DNA of 39,884 nt. It comes from a virus. Shown here piece by piece: positions 31,120 through 37,959 of this stretch. The notes under the pieces are model-generated. The model did no database searches. It worked only from the letters and a program-made list of their open reading frames with translations, and was not told the DNA's origin. Positions within the stretch are counted from its first letter, which is position 1, and each line of letters opens with the position of its first letter. A program made the translations under genes and the position numbers. The stretch covers positions 1-39,884 of the IMG/VR virus record IMGVR_UViG_3300009610_000054; one strand, given 5' to 3'.

Positions 31120-31766
31120 TTTTCAAGGCAGATGTCGCACTCGCATTTTCGCGTGTCGCCGAGAGCCCGGTCCAGCAGCAAGCGTAATTCGTGAATGCTA
31201 CGCTTTGCCAGTTGCGCAAAATGAGCGGCAACCTTGGCCCGGATTCGGGTGCGGTATCCTTGCAACCATTCCCGGGAAGTTTGCTCTGACTCACCAACGA
31301 GCCAGCGTTTGTGGTTATCGTTATCCACATACTCTTTCAGTTCTCCTGAAAGAGAGGCGCGGAGAAGATAGAACCACATCGGCTCTACTAGCACACAGGC
31401 TTTGTCTGGCAGATAAAGGCGGCTGACCTTCGCGCTTCTTTTAGTCGCGTAGTGGGTTGAATGATAGAGGGTCAGTTCATAGACTTCCTCCGCCAACGCT
31501 GAGGCGAAGTTATGATTGTGACGCAGCCGTGCTATCCTGTAGGCAAGTCGCCGTGCCGCCCTCGCGCCCAGTTCCGGGTGCGTCTGCCCTTCTGGAGAAT
31601 CCATCGCGGACTTACCCCAGTAACCGATGTCATGGCAGAAGATGGCGATCCATTCATACAGATTCGGCCACTGGCCATAGAGCGTTTTCCACGCATAAGC
31701 CACTGTTAGCGGGTGCCAGATGAATTGATGCACCCCGAAAAGAACTGACTTGGTCCCGCGCTTCAT
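31116..31766 (-). CDS. HD-domain phosphohydrolase (216 aa)
   Basis: Metal-ligand pattern: H18 ('WHPLTVAYAW'), H45-D46 ('FCHDIGYWG'), then 'HPELGARAARRL' with H63, and 'HSTHYA' near 103. This 'HDIGYWGK..MD.PEG..HP.LGA' type of HD protein is seen in phages and bacteria, with no proven substrate. HD enzymes in phage nucleotide clusters include dNTP triphosphohydrolases and 5'-nucleotidases. The C-terminus ends in a Cys pair (KCECDICLEK), perhaps binding zinc. The gene overlaps the deoxyribosyltransferase-like gene by ATGA, so both may act in nucleotide pool control. Confidence 0.75.
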   Translation of the reverse strand: MKRGTKSVLFGVHQFIWHPLTVAYAWKTLYGQWPNLYEWIAIFCHDIGYWGKSAMDSPEGQTHPELGARAARRLAYRIARLRHNHNFASALAEEVYELTLYHSTHYATKRSAKVSRLYLPDKACVLVEPMWFYLLRASLSGELKEYVDNDNHKRWLVGESEQTSREWLQGYRTRIRAKVAAHFAQLAKRSIHELRLLLDRALGDTRKCECDICLEK

Positions 31767-32287
31767 GATATGATGAACCGGGAGTCAGGAATTCGTTGAC
31801 CGGTCACGAGGTCCGTTATCATCGGAACCGGGGCCGACACCGCGAGAATTTTGATGGCCACATCAAACGCTTCGTCCAGAGTCGAAACGCGGAAGCCGGT
31901 GACCTGCTCGATCATTGGATGCTCGTGCGGGTTGCCTTCCCTTTCACTTACAAGGATGATTGGAATTCGCTGCGAGTCCGCCCACGCGATCTCCATGACG
32001 GTGCCGATGCTGACCTTCTTCGCGCCGAGAAAATTCACGAGCAACACATCGCACCGCATCGTGTCGAAACGATCCCGGGTGATGATCCCGCGCGAACAGG
32101 ACATGACCTTATCCTCATAGGAGCCCGTGATGGACTGTTCATTCTTGAGATAATCCTTGGCACGCATGGGAGATAAACCGATGATGCCATGGACATGCAA
32201 GCGTCGAATCATTTCCTGACGCCAGTCCGTGCATTCGCCAAAGGAACATCCTGTAATTGGCCCAGCGAGGTATACTTTCGGGTTCAT
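31763..32287 (-). CDS. Nucleoside 2-deoxyribosyltransferase-like protein (174 aa)
   Basis: It starts 'MNPKVYLAGPITG', the hallmark N-terminal strand and loop of the nucleoside 2-deoxyribosyltransferase/DUF4406 fold. It continues with 'CDVLLVNFLGAKKVSIGTVMEIAWAD', where the Ser-Ile-Gly-Thr loop and the Glu that follows in 'MEIAWA' correspond to the catalytic region. Family members break or exchange the glycosidic bond of deoxynucleosides or nucleotides. With the adjacent dNMP kinase-like and HD genes it may salvage or remodel host nucleotides, or prepare a modified base. The substrate is not deducible. Confidence 0.75.
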   Translation of the reverse strand: MNPKVYLAGPITGCSFGECTDWRQEMIRRLHVHGIIGLSPMRAKDYLKNEQSITGSYEDKVMSCSRGIITRDRFDTMRCDVLLVNFLGAKKVSIGTVMEIAWADSQRIPIILVSEREGNPHEHPMIEQVTGFRVSTLDEAFDVAIKILAVSAPVPMITDLVTGQRIPDSRFIIS

Positions 32288-33288
32288 TGAACTTCTAAAT
32301 CGGTTTTGAATTCTGGCACGGCTTCAGCGATGGCGACTTCCCGCAAAAACATCGGCAGGGTGTAGAGCCGCTTTGATGGCACAGGGCGATGGTCATTCCA
32401 AATAACCCGGAGCATGTTTCCCTGCGGTTGTTTCTTGATCTTCGCATAGACATCGCGATCCAACGCGATTGCAATCTGCTCGCTGTAGTCGTTCACCTCT
32501 TTCGATTGCGGGGTGAGTTTCTTTTTCGCGAGGCGCTCGGTCCACGTCTCCAGAGAACACATGACGTGCCAGTGATCCCACGCCGGGATGGCACGGAAGT
32601 ATTTGATTTCGTTCTCGAAGCGCGCATTCGTAGTCGCAACTCGCTTGCCGGGATTCTCATTCTGAAAAGCAGAAATGCGTTTGAACGCCGCGTTGAGCCA
32701 CAGGTCCGGGTCCAATCCGAATTTCGTCCAGTCTACGTCCGGGAATCCGAAAATACCACGGCTCCCAATGGCGCGGACAAGTTGCACGAGAACCGCGCGC
32801 TCAGCGGAGTAAGGATATTGCGCGTTGACGACGTGTTTCCCCCACTGGCCCACCTGTTGGAGGAAAGTGCGCATGCCGGGCAAGTCTTTGTTCTGCGTGC
32901 TGGTGACCTCCACGCCACAGAGATAAGTGGCGATGGCATACATCGGATCGGCAAACCCGATGATCTTCGCGTCCGCCTTTTCGGCGACGTAGTCCTTCCC
33001 TGCCGTCAGTCGTCCCGAGAGCAACAGGCACGAGCCTACCGGCTTTCGATTCGCAGGACGAACGGGGGTGGGCGGGGCCACCGGGCGGGATGGTTGCTCA
33101 GGTGGCGGGGATTCCTGCCCCGGGCGCTCTGCTTGGTGCGCCAGTTCGGGCGGGATGTCCGGCGATGGTCCTCCAACGAGTTCCAGTTCGGGGTTGTTCA
33201 ACATTTCCACGAAGCTGCTGAGACCTGCGTTCTCGTTTCGTGGTTTGATATTGAGTTGCCTCGGCGCTAGGGTGAATTTGTCGCTCAT
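32284..33288 (-). CDS. Deoxynucleoside monophosphate kinase-like protein (334 aa)
   Basis: The P-loop is 'LSGRLTAGKDYVAE' (about 90-103), with G92 to K98-D99. This 'G-x-x-x-x-GKD-x-(V/I)A' form is typical of phage dNMP kinases (T4 gp1 relatives). It is followed by 'KIIGFADPMYAIATYLCG' and the helical nucleotide-binding lid. The N-terminal approximately 80 residues are Pro/Glu-rich and disordered, an unusual extension for the family; a start further downstream cannot be excluded. It would feed dNTP synthesis for replication. It overlaps the deoxyribosyltransferase-like gene by ATGA. A frame beginning at GTG 33355 upstream might encode a short coupled peptide. Confidence 0.75.
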   Translation of the reverse strand: MSDKFTLAPRQLNIKPRNENAGLSSFVEMLNNPELELVGGPSPDIPPELAHQAERPGQESPPPEQPSRPVAPPTPVRPANRKPVGSCLLLSGRLTAGKDYVAEKADAKIIGFADPMYAIATYLCGVEVTSTQNKDLPGMRTFLQQVGQWGKHVVNAQYPYSAERAVLVQLVRAIGSRGIFGFPDVDWTKFGLDPDLWLNAAFKRISAFQNENPGKRVATTNARFENEIKYFRAIPAWDHWHVMCSLETWTERLAKKKLTPQSKEVNDYSEQIAIALDRDVYAKIKKQPQGNMLRVIWNDHRPVPSKRLYTLPMFLREVAIAEAVPEFKTDLEVQ

Positions 33289-33352
33289 AATTTGGTAATT
33301 CGATTGGCTGCTCGGTTTCGAGTAGCTCCCAATAGGCTTCCTGCCAAGTGTT

Positions 33353-33367
33353 CACAAAACAGTGCAG
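33353..33367 (-). promoter_or_regulatory. Leader motif copy E (CTGCACTGTTTTGTG), possible short coupled frame
   Basis: The motif matches GCACTGTTT of copies C and D and ends at a GTG (33355-33353). From that GTG the first 25 codons read MNTWQEAYWELLETEQPIEL..., which is protein-like, before the frame runs into the kinase gene in another phase. A tiny gene or an N-terminal extension lost by a frameshift is possible. Confidence 0.3.
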
Positions 33368-33390
33368 ATTTGATGGTTGGTTTGCCTGAA

Positions 33391-33906
33391 TTATTTACAG
33401 CGGTCTCGCCGAAACGAAGTGGCATTCACGCCCCGGATTTGAATTTCCGTGGCCAGAACGGCCTTGTCTCGCTCGAATCGTTCCGCCTGCGCAGTGAGTG
33501 CTGCGCCCATGTGGCGCTTGATCTTCTCGGGCGCATCGCTCTGCATGAGCCGTAGATAATTCTTCTGCGCCCGGGCCTTGCGCCGGTCGGCCCGCTTGTG
33601 ATGGGAGAGAAGCTGCACGTAAGTCAGCTTTGCCGCCTTCGCAGCGAGTTTGATCGCCTCGGGCTTCCTTGCATTAGGCAAATATTGCAACTCCACTTCC
33701 TCGCCTTCGATGGTATCATCGGAGACACGCACTTTCCGAATGGGCAGGTCACTGGAGTAAACTTTCTCCCGGGCCTTCATGCAGTTCTTCCGCATGCGGT
33801 TGCTCAATCTCACCTTGGGCGAGAAAAGCATTTCGTTGGCAACTTCGATTGGAATCCCGTCTACCTGAGAGGGAACGACTTTGAGGTTCTGTTTAGTTTT
33901 TGTCAT
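33391..33906 (-). CDS. Basic hypothetical protein (171 aa)
   Basis: A strongly basic 171-residue protein. It has an N-terminal strand region ('LKVVPSQVDGIPIEVANEMLF'), a middle 'VRVSDDTIEGEEVELQYLP' and a C-terminal helical, Lys/Arg/Ala-rich half ('KLAAKAAKLTYVQLLSHHKRADRRKARAQKNYL'). It could bind nucleic acid. Its ATG overlaps the end of a tiny membrane-peptide gene. The 102-base gap after it carries leader motif E. No family is recognised. Confidence 0.65.
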   Translation of the reverse strand: MTKTKQNLKVVPSQVDGIPIEVANEMLFSPKVRLSNRMRKNCMKAREKVYSSDLPIRKVRVSDDTIEGEEVELQYLPNARKPEAIKLAAKAAKLTYVQLLSHHKRADRRKARAQKNYLRLMQSDAPEKIKRHMGAALTAQAERFERDKAVLATEIQIRGVNATSFRRDRCK

Positions 33907-34003
33907 TTAAATTTTGGATGAAGGTTACGCCCGCCCAGCCGACGAAAAATCCGAAAGCAAAGAGAACGAGGCAGGTGTGTGCGATGAATGGATTACTTGC
34001 CAT
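33893..34003 (-). CDS. Tiny single-pass membrane protein (36 aa)
   Basis: The frame MASNPFIAHTCLVLFAFGF... holds one clear transmembrane helix (about residues 8-28, Phe/Leu/Val/Gly-rich) and a short polar tail (QNLNDKN). The start overlaps the upstream 61-aa gene by 11 bases and the stop overlaps the 171-aa gene by 14 bases, as usual in this operon. Small membrane peptides of this size in early phage regions may change membrane state or host transport; the role here is unknown. Confidence 0.6.
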   Translation of the reverse strand: MASNPFIAHTCLVLFAFGFFVGWAGVTFIQNLNDKN

Positions 34004-34178
34004 GTCTGAGTTGCGCCAGTCTTCGGTCGGCAGTGTTAGCCCATCGTCGTCGCGTGTGTGGGCTCACATCCTTATAGGATTCTGCCTCGCGGTTCAGGGC
34101 GTCAATGTCGGTTTCAGTTTTCGCCTGCGCAATTCGTTGGCGCAGACCCAGTGTTTTTGGTTTCAATTTGTCCACCAT
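33993..34178 (-). CDS. Small helical protein (61 aa)
   Basis: A 61-residue frame, MVDKLKPKTLGLRQRIAQAKTE..., is almost entirely helical and basic at the C-terminus (HTRRRWANTADRRLAQLRHGK). It could be a short DNA- or RNA-binding protein. It overlaps the upstream 131-aa gene by 65 bases, more than its neighbours do, so one of the two ends may be misassigned. No known family. Confidence 0.5.
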   Translation of the reverse strand: MVDKLKPKTLGLRQRIAQAKTETDIDALNREAESYKDVSPHTRRRWANTADRRLAQLRHGK

Positions 34179-34509
34179 TTTTTAGGTTGATTTTGATTGT
34201 TAGGAGGTCGATGTCAGAAAGCTTTGCCCACTGCTCCTTACTCGCATTGCTAAGAAATTCAATTGCCTCGTGCCTCATGATGGCACGGCGGAGGTCCGGG
34301 GTGACGGGTTTGAGGTTGCAGCGCGGGTATAAATTTCTTCCGCGCTTCCACGCGTAATCCCCAGCGGTGTTGGGCTCGAAATATTCGGACCCAATCCGCA
34401 ACCGCCCAGTGGGAGTGCGGGCCTCGACCTTCACGATCTTGCCCGGGCTGTAGTGGCCGTTCACGTAGACAACTTCGTCGCCGACTTGGACTTCATTTAG
34501 ATTTTTCAT
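34114..34509 (-). CDS. Hypothetical protein with small beta-barrel N-terminus (131 aa)
   Basis: Residues 1-50 read 'VGDEVVYVNGHYSPGKIVKVEARTPTGRLRIG', an SH3/Tudor-like small barrel of the kind that binds nucleic acid or protein. The rest is helical with 'DLRRAIMRHEAIEFLSNASKEQWAKLSD'. The start codon overlaps the stop of the 51-aa zinc-ribbon gene (ATGA). The last 20 residues overlap the next gene. Function unknown. Confidence 0.6.
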   Translation of the reverse strand: MKNLNEVQVGDEVVYVNGHYSPGKIVKVEARTPTGRLRIGSEYFEPNTAGDYAWKRGRNLYPRCNLKPVTPDLRRAIMRHEAIEFLSNASKEQWAKLSDIDLLTIKINLKNGGQIETKNTGSAPTNCAGEN

Positions 34510-34661
34510 GGGACCCTTTGCTTGTGGCCACAGCTACAAGTGAAGATCATCGTGTGCCCCATCGCCTGCTGTGCGATGCAGTAAACATCCTTCTTTTGAA
34601 CCTTCTTGCACTTCTCGCAAGTGAATTCAAACTCGCCAAGTTTCTGTTTCTTCCGCTTCAT
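34506..34661 (-). CDS. Zinc-ribbon miniprotein (51 aa)
   Basis: The frame MKRKKQKLGEFEFTCEKCKK... has C15-x2-C18, then C28 and a second knuckle 'CSCGHKQ', so a two-knuckle zinc ribbon with a basic N-terminus is likely. It is linked to both neighbours by ATGA overlaps (34506-34509 and 34658-34661). Such miniproteins often bind nucleic acids or modify host RNA polymerase; no direct evidence here. Confidence 0.65.
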   Translation of the reverse strand: MKRKKQKLGEFEFTCEKCKKVQKKDVYCIAQQAMGHTMIFTCSCGHKQRVP

Positions 34662-34897
34662 ATCACGAAAATATTTTCACCAGTGCGGGGAGAGTCGCAG
34701 TCCACTGCTAACGGCTCGCCGCCTATGTCGATCTCGTTCGCGGTCGGGTCGGTATTGATCTGGACCTTGCGCTTGCACTTTGAACAAGTCGCCTCATGCA
34801 GCCGGGCAGAGATTTTGGAAAAGTGCATCAGGTCATGCCCGCGTGTGCTGGCAGCTTCCCGGGCTTCGCGCTTCAGTTCAGCTAGGGTTCTTTTCAT
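34658..34897 (-). CDS. Small protein with Cys pair (79 aa)
   Basis: The N-terminal half is a basic helix (MKRTLAELKREAREAASTRG) and the second half contains 'ATCSKCKRKVQINTDP' and a beta region 'EIDIGGEPLAVDCDSP'. A single C-x2-C plus a later Cys suggests weak or shared zinc binding. It overlaps the 61-aa gene by 20 bases and the zinc-ribbon gene by ATGA. Unknown function. Confidence 0.6.
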   Translation of the reverse strand: MKRTLAELKREAREAASTRGHDLMHFSKISARLHEATCSKCKRKVQINTDPTANEIDIGGEPLAVDCDSPRTGENIFVI

Positions 34898-35063
34898 TGA
34901 ACAGTTCGCCTTTCTTTTTGACCTGACGCTGGAGTTCCTCCAGCACGAGAGAAATTTCGTTAAGGTGCCCGAGGTAGCTGAACCGCTTCGTTTTCGGGAT
35001 CGCGTCGAACATCTCGGTCAGAGCCGCGTTCGCCGTATCAACTCTTTCTTTGGTAATGATCAT
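34878..35063 (-). CDS. Small helical protein (61 aa)
   Basis: From ATG 35063 the frame MIITKERVDTANAALTEMF... is helical with a charged, coiled-coil-like C-terminal half ('LNEISLVLEELQRQVKKKGELF'). The upstream in-frame start at 35234 adds residues that belong to other genes' frames and is rejected. It overlaps its upstream neighbour by ATGA. No family recognised. Confidence 0.6.
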   Translation of the reverse strand: MIITKERVDTANAALTEMFDAIPKTKRFSYLGHLNEISLVLEELQRQVKKKGELFNEKNPS

Positions 35064-35206
35064 TGCAGGATGCCAATCTCTTTTTTGTAGAACGCCGGAA
35101 TCCCAGCCGTCGCACCGCGCACTATCTTCGATGCAAAGTGTTTGAACAATTCGTCCTTGATATAGTCCGCTTCCTCTTTCAGAATATCGGCTGCCGCTTC
35201 CTTCAT
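35060..35206 (-). CDS. Small helical protein (48 aa)
   Basis: From ATG 35206 the frame MKEAAADILKEEADYIKDEL... is a charged helix followed by a Gly-containing turn and 'PAFYKKEIGILQ'. The start overlaps the RNA-ligase stop by ATGA and its own stop overlaps the next ATG. An in-frame earlier start would invade the ligase gene. Unknown function. Confidence 0.55.
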   Translation of the reverse strand: MKEAAADILKEEADYIKDELFKHFASKIVRGATAGIPAFYKKEIGILQ

Positions 35207-35958
35207 GATTGGGCCAATGTCCTGCGCGTGCCATTGATCAGCGCGCGTTCTGTCAGGTGTTGAATGGCCTTGCGCCAGCGCGCCTCTGAGGTGAGTTCGG
35301 CAATGAGGCGTTCTTCGATGTCCGCCTTCGTTGGATTGGATTTCTTCCACTCGCCGACGTGCTTCTCTTTGAAAGCCGGGCTCACAAATTTGCCGACGAG
35401 GATGTGCTTGTCCGGGCCAAACTTGTCGTAGTTCTTCACCACGACGCCTTCGATCTTACAACCACCGAGAAAACTTTCGCGCCCGAAAAATACATCGAGT
35501 TGCGAAACCTCAACTTCGGAACCTGCGCCAGAGTAGAAGCAGGGCGTGCAGTCCATCCCTAGGCGCTCCGCCTCAGTTTGCTTCGTGGCTGGGTCGAGAT
35601 AGTGCTCGCCCTCACTGATCATCACGTCGAACAGCACGAGGAAGTTGCGCGGGGTGCGGCCATACGCCAAACAGTTGTGCTTGGGCTTGCTGAGATACTC
35701 GGCACGGTAGGTCCATCCCGGGATCAGGCCATGTGATTGATGCATGATTTGCACTGCGGTGATGGCATTGTTGAACATCTTCTCGGGACCACCGGCGTGA
35801 ATTTGCTGGCCCTTGGAGCGAAACTCAAGCTGGCCATCGAACAGGCCAAATGAGAACTGCGAGCCGTCAACTTTTTCTTCGATGATCACTGCGCCGGAAA
35901 ATAAATCCGCGATGAAGCGATGACCAAGTGCGTAGATGCTAGGATAGGATGGGATCAT
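35203..35958 (-). CDS. RNA ligase (251 aa)
   Basis: Nucleotidyltransferase motifs appear in order: motif I 'EEKVDGSQ' with Lys29 as the adenylated nucleophile, 'EFRSKG' near 47-53, motif III 'YRAEYL' near 85, motif IIIa 'FLVLFDVM' near 108, motif IV 'EGVVVKNY' near 170 and motif V 'LVGKFVS' near 186. Length and motifs fit the Rnl2-like RNA ligase family, which seals nicked or cleaved RNA; T4-type phages use such ligases to repair tRNAs cut by host defences. No polynucleotide kinase/phosphatase or tRNA gene is visible nearby. ATG 35958 is preferred over a TTG nine bases upstream because it gives the usual ATGA overlap. Confidence 0.85.
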   Translation of the reverse strand: MIPSYPSIYALGHRFIADLFSGAVIIEEKVDGSQFSFGLFDGQLEFRSKGQQIHAGGPEKMFNNAITAVQIMHQSHGLIPGWTYRAEYLSKPKHNCLAYGRTPRNFLVLFDVMISEGEHYLDPATKQTEAERLGMDCTPCFYSGAGSEVEVSQLDVFFGRESFLGGCKIEGVVVKNYDKFGPDKHILVGKFVSPAFKEKHVGEWKKSNPTKADIEERLIAELTSEARWRKAIQHLTERALINGTRRTLAQS

Positions 35959-36248
35959 ATTAGGCAATATTGAGTTGGATACTGGAAATTAGATGGTAAC
36001 GAGCCGAGCCTCGGAAAGATTTCGAGCACCTCGTTTTCGGATCGCGCGGAGCACGCCGGGCCAAATGTAACCGCAGCGCGCTTGCCGAAGTGCGATGAAT
36101 CCATTTGAAGACACTCATAGCAGACAAACCCGGTGATGCCTTCTTCAGCGGCTTTGCGGGCGAGTTGGTCCTGCGCCTCGGGGCTGAACAAACCCCAAAA
36201 CTCGATCTTGCTCACCTGCTTAACTTCGCCGCCGATCATATTCTGCAT
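35955..36248 (-). CDS. Hypothetical protein (97 aa)
   Basis: From ATG 36248 the product starts MQNMIGGEVKQVSKIEFWG. It contains helices ('AQDQLARKAAEEG') and one Cys pair (VCYECLQMDSSHF), perhaps a partial metal site. The start codon closes leader motif copy F, and a GTTTAAAC palindrome lies 49 bases upstream, so this gene may head a transcription unit containing the RNA ligase. An upstream in-frame start at 36335 would cross the intergenic control region and is rejected. Confidence 0.6.
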   Translation of the reverse strand: MQNMIGGEVKQVSKIEFWGLFSPEAQDQLARKAAEEGITGFVCYECLQMDSSHFGKRAAVTFGPACSARSENEVLEIFPRLGSLPSNFQYPTQYCLI

Positions 36249-36304
36249 ACTACAATGTGCGTTATTTATTGGTTTGGTGTCAAATCTTTCGAGAGCGTTT
36301 AAAC
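36246..36304 (-). promoter_or_regulatory. Control region with leader motif copy F, TTGACA and GTTTAAAC
   Basis: The 62-base gap 36249-36310 holds, in the minus direction, GTTTAAAC (36304-36297), a TTGACA, the AT-rich AATAAATAA and CGCACATTGTAGTATG ending in the ATG. No well-spaced TATAAT partner for the TTGACA is seen. The grouping of the palindrome with the leader motif in one intergenic region supports a regulatory role for both. Confidence 0.45.
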
Positions 36305-36310
36305 ACATCC

Positions 36311-36862
36311 TTACACTACAGCCTCGGCCATCCATAGCTCGCCGTGGATGTAAGTCATGCGCAACGCGAATTCCGTCTGGAGCCCTTGCATCATCACCTT
36401 CACCATTTCCTCTTTCTCCATCCCCTCGGTGTTGATGTAGATGTGAAGCAGGGAGCGGTAGGCGCGCATGATTCCTTTCATGTCTTCCATCTCTTTCTTG
36501 CTGCCCATCTTTTCCATGCGGAACTCACAGTAAGCCTTGTTGAATTCCTCCATGGTGTAACTCTGTTTGCCCTTTGGCTGGAAGGGCACCGACTTCGCCG
36601 GAGGTTTGGTCGGGGTGGTCACGCCTTTGATATTATCGACATGCAACCAGAATTGCGTCTGCTCCGGCAACTGGGTGTCCTCCACCATCAGGGCATATCC
36701 TTCGGTGCGGGGCCGGACGGGCAGGCGTCGCGCGTCGCAGTAGCCGAGCGCCTTGAAGCCCGGCTTGACTTGGTCAAAGGAATCGATCACTTGGTTTACA
36801 GAGTAACCGACTCTGCCGATGTAGAGTTCGAACAGGAATTTTTCAGGACTGATCTTTTTCAT
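36311..36862 (-). CDS. Hypothetical protein (183 aa)
   Basis: From ATG 36862 (context TATCTATG) the protein begins MKKISPEKFLFELYIGRVG. Residues 1-75 are mixed helix/strand. A Pro/Lys linker follows ('TPTKPPAKSVPFQPKGK'), then a long Met-rich helix ('MEKMGSKKEMEDMKGIMRAYRSLLHIYINTEGMEKEEMVKVMMQ'). It is notably rich in Met in the second half. It is followed by the control region of the next unit. No family recognised. Confidence 0.65.
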   Translation of the reverse strand: MKKISPEKFLFELYIGRVGYSVNQVIDSFDQVKPGFKALGYCDARRLPVRPRTEGYALMVEDTQLPEQTQFWLHVDNIKGVTTPTKPPAKSVPFQPKGKQSYTMEEFNKAYCEFRMEKMGSKKEMEDMKGIMRAYRSLLHIYINTEGMEKEEMVKVMMQGLQTEFALRMTYIHGELWMAEAVV

Positions 36863-36924
36863 AGATAAAACCTTCCACACCAAACTCGATATTCGCGATT
36901 TTGCTTTTGATTCGCTCCCGCGTT

Positions 36925-37131
36925 TTATGGGCCGATTTGGTTCATCACCCGCGTCAGCAATTCGCGGAGGGATATGGCGCGAGTCTTGCCGGTGATGACC
37001 CGAATACCAAACTCATTGACCCAGTAGGTGATGTCGCCACACCTATTCCACGATGGGTGGTCCAACCGGGGGCAGCGTTTAAAGCCCGCGCGCTTCATTA
37101 GCTTGTCGTTTCGATCTGGTCCGCTAGTCAT
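36925..37131 (-). CDS. Small protein (68 aa)
   Basis: From ATG 37131 the frame MTSGPDRNDKLMKRAGFKR... has two Cys ('RCPRLDHPSWNRCGD') and a helical end ('SLRELLTRVMNQIGP'). The start overlaps the upstream stop by ATGA. After its TAA an open stretch in the +1 frame (36849-36924) reads KTRERIKSKIANIEFGVEGF, ending inside the next gene. That stretch has no start codon and may be an extension reached by frameshifting or an error. Confidence 0.6.
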   Translation of the reverse strand: MTSGPDRNDKLMKRAGFKRCPRLDHPSWNRCGDITYWVNEFGIRVITGKTRAISLRELLTRVMNQIGP

Positions 37132-37739
37132 GCTGACCTCTTGCTTCTGCGCGTGGCCTTGGTGCTGCCGTGAAGGACGACTTGCTTCACGCTGGCCCAC
37201 ATAGGCGCTGACGTAAAACCTTTCTCCAGACCTTGCAGAAAACCAATCGCTTCTTCCGCAGTGAGTGTAAAAGACTCATCGAAGACAACCACATCGAAAA
37301 TGCGATAGCTAACATCGATGGGAACCATGTAGATTTTACAGCCTGCGGCCTGCACGCGCTCTATTCGCACCTGCGCCCAAGGTGGCAGCGTTTTATCAGG
37401 AGCGGACGGAGACGGGGGACGAAGGTGGCGCAGATTTCCACTCCGGATTGAAGCTTTGCGGCGGAGGTCATCCACCCGCTTCGCCGCCTCTAGGGTGGCC
37501 GTTTCGCCACGTCGCCGTGCTGCCGGAATAGAATCGCGCAATTGTTCGCCGGACCATCCCGTGCTGCTCGCAATCTGGTGCATAGTGATGTTGTCGGTGA
37601 AGACCTGCACGCTAGTGTAATTGGTGTCGGCCATCTCGGTTTTATACGAGACCGAGTATCGTCTGGCCGCGCGTGCGAGATGAAAAAGGTTCATCTCGGT
37701 GACGACATGGTCGGGGATAAAAATGTAGGTGTGTTTCAT
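37128..37739 (-). CDS. Hypothetical protein (203 aa)
   Basis: A 203-residue protein starting MKHTYIFIPDHVVTEMNLF. The N-terminal 60 residues are alpha/beta. Residues 60-130 are helical and basic with a Pro linker. A second alpha/beta part follows ('CKIYMVPIDVSYRIFDVVVFDESFTLTAEEAIGFLQGLEKGF'). The C-terminus is Lys/Arg-rich (STKATRRSKRSA). The start context is AATCTATG. No known family. It belongs to the early unit downstream of the 68-aa gene. Confidence 0.65.
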   Translation of the reverse strand: MKHTYIFIPDHVVTEMNLFHLARAARRYSVSYKTEMADTNYTSVQVFTDNITMHQIASSTGWSGEQLRDSIPAARRRGETATLEAAKRVDDLRRKASIRSGNLRHLRPPSPSAPDKTLPPWAQVRIERVQAAGCKIYMVPIDVSYRIFDVVVFDESFTLTAEEAIGFLQGLEKGFTSAPMWASVKQVVLHGSTKATRRSKRSA

Positions 37740-37745
37740 AGATTA

Positions 37746-37952
37746 TTATTTCGTGTCCTCCAGTATGTCGAGCGAGAACAGCGCGGAGTGAAGTGCAGCG
37801 GTCGCATCGCCGGTCGCATCTGCGGCAGCGCCGACGAGAGCGCGCCTCGCTGGAACGGTTTCCAGATGCCGGTGTTTGCGCAACGCATTGTTCAAGTCTT
37901 CAATCTCCCCTTTCAGGACGATCAGTTTCAGTGCAATTTGTTTTAGTTCCAT
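37746..37952 (-). CDS. Small helical protein (68 aa), probably from a leaderless mRNA
   Basis: The frame MELKQIALKLIVLKGEIEDL... is a heptad-like helix, then an Ala-rich second helix ('GAAADATGDATAALHSALFSLDILEDTK'). The ATG lies only 7 bases after an extended -10 box, so transcription should start at or next to the A of ATG. It opens a unit read into the 203-aa gene. No function recognised. Confidence 0.6.
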   Translation of the reverse strand: MELKQIALKLIVLKGEIEDLNNALRKHRHLETVPARRALVGAAADATGDATAALHSALFSLDILEDTK

Positions 37953-37959
37953 ATTGGGT

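Noticed and set aside
31116-33288. Z-genome (2-aminoadenine) system based on the HD protein next to a family A polymerase
   Set aside because: No PurZ or MazZ-like gene is visible, and the HD protein's HDIGYWGK type pattern does not clearly match DatZ. It remains only a general nucleotide-metabolism hint.
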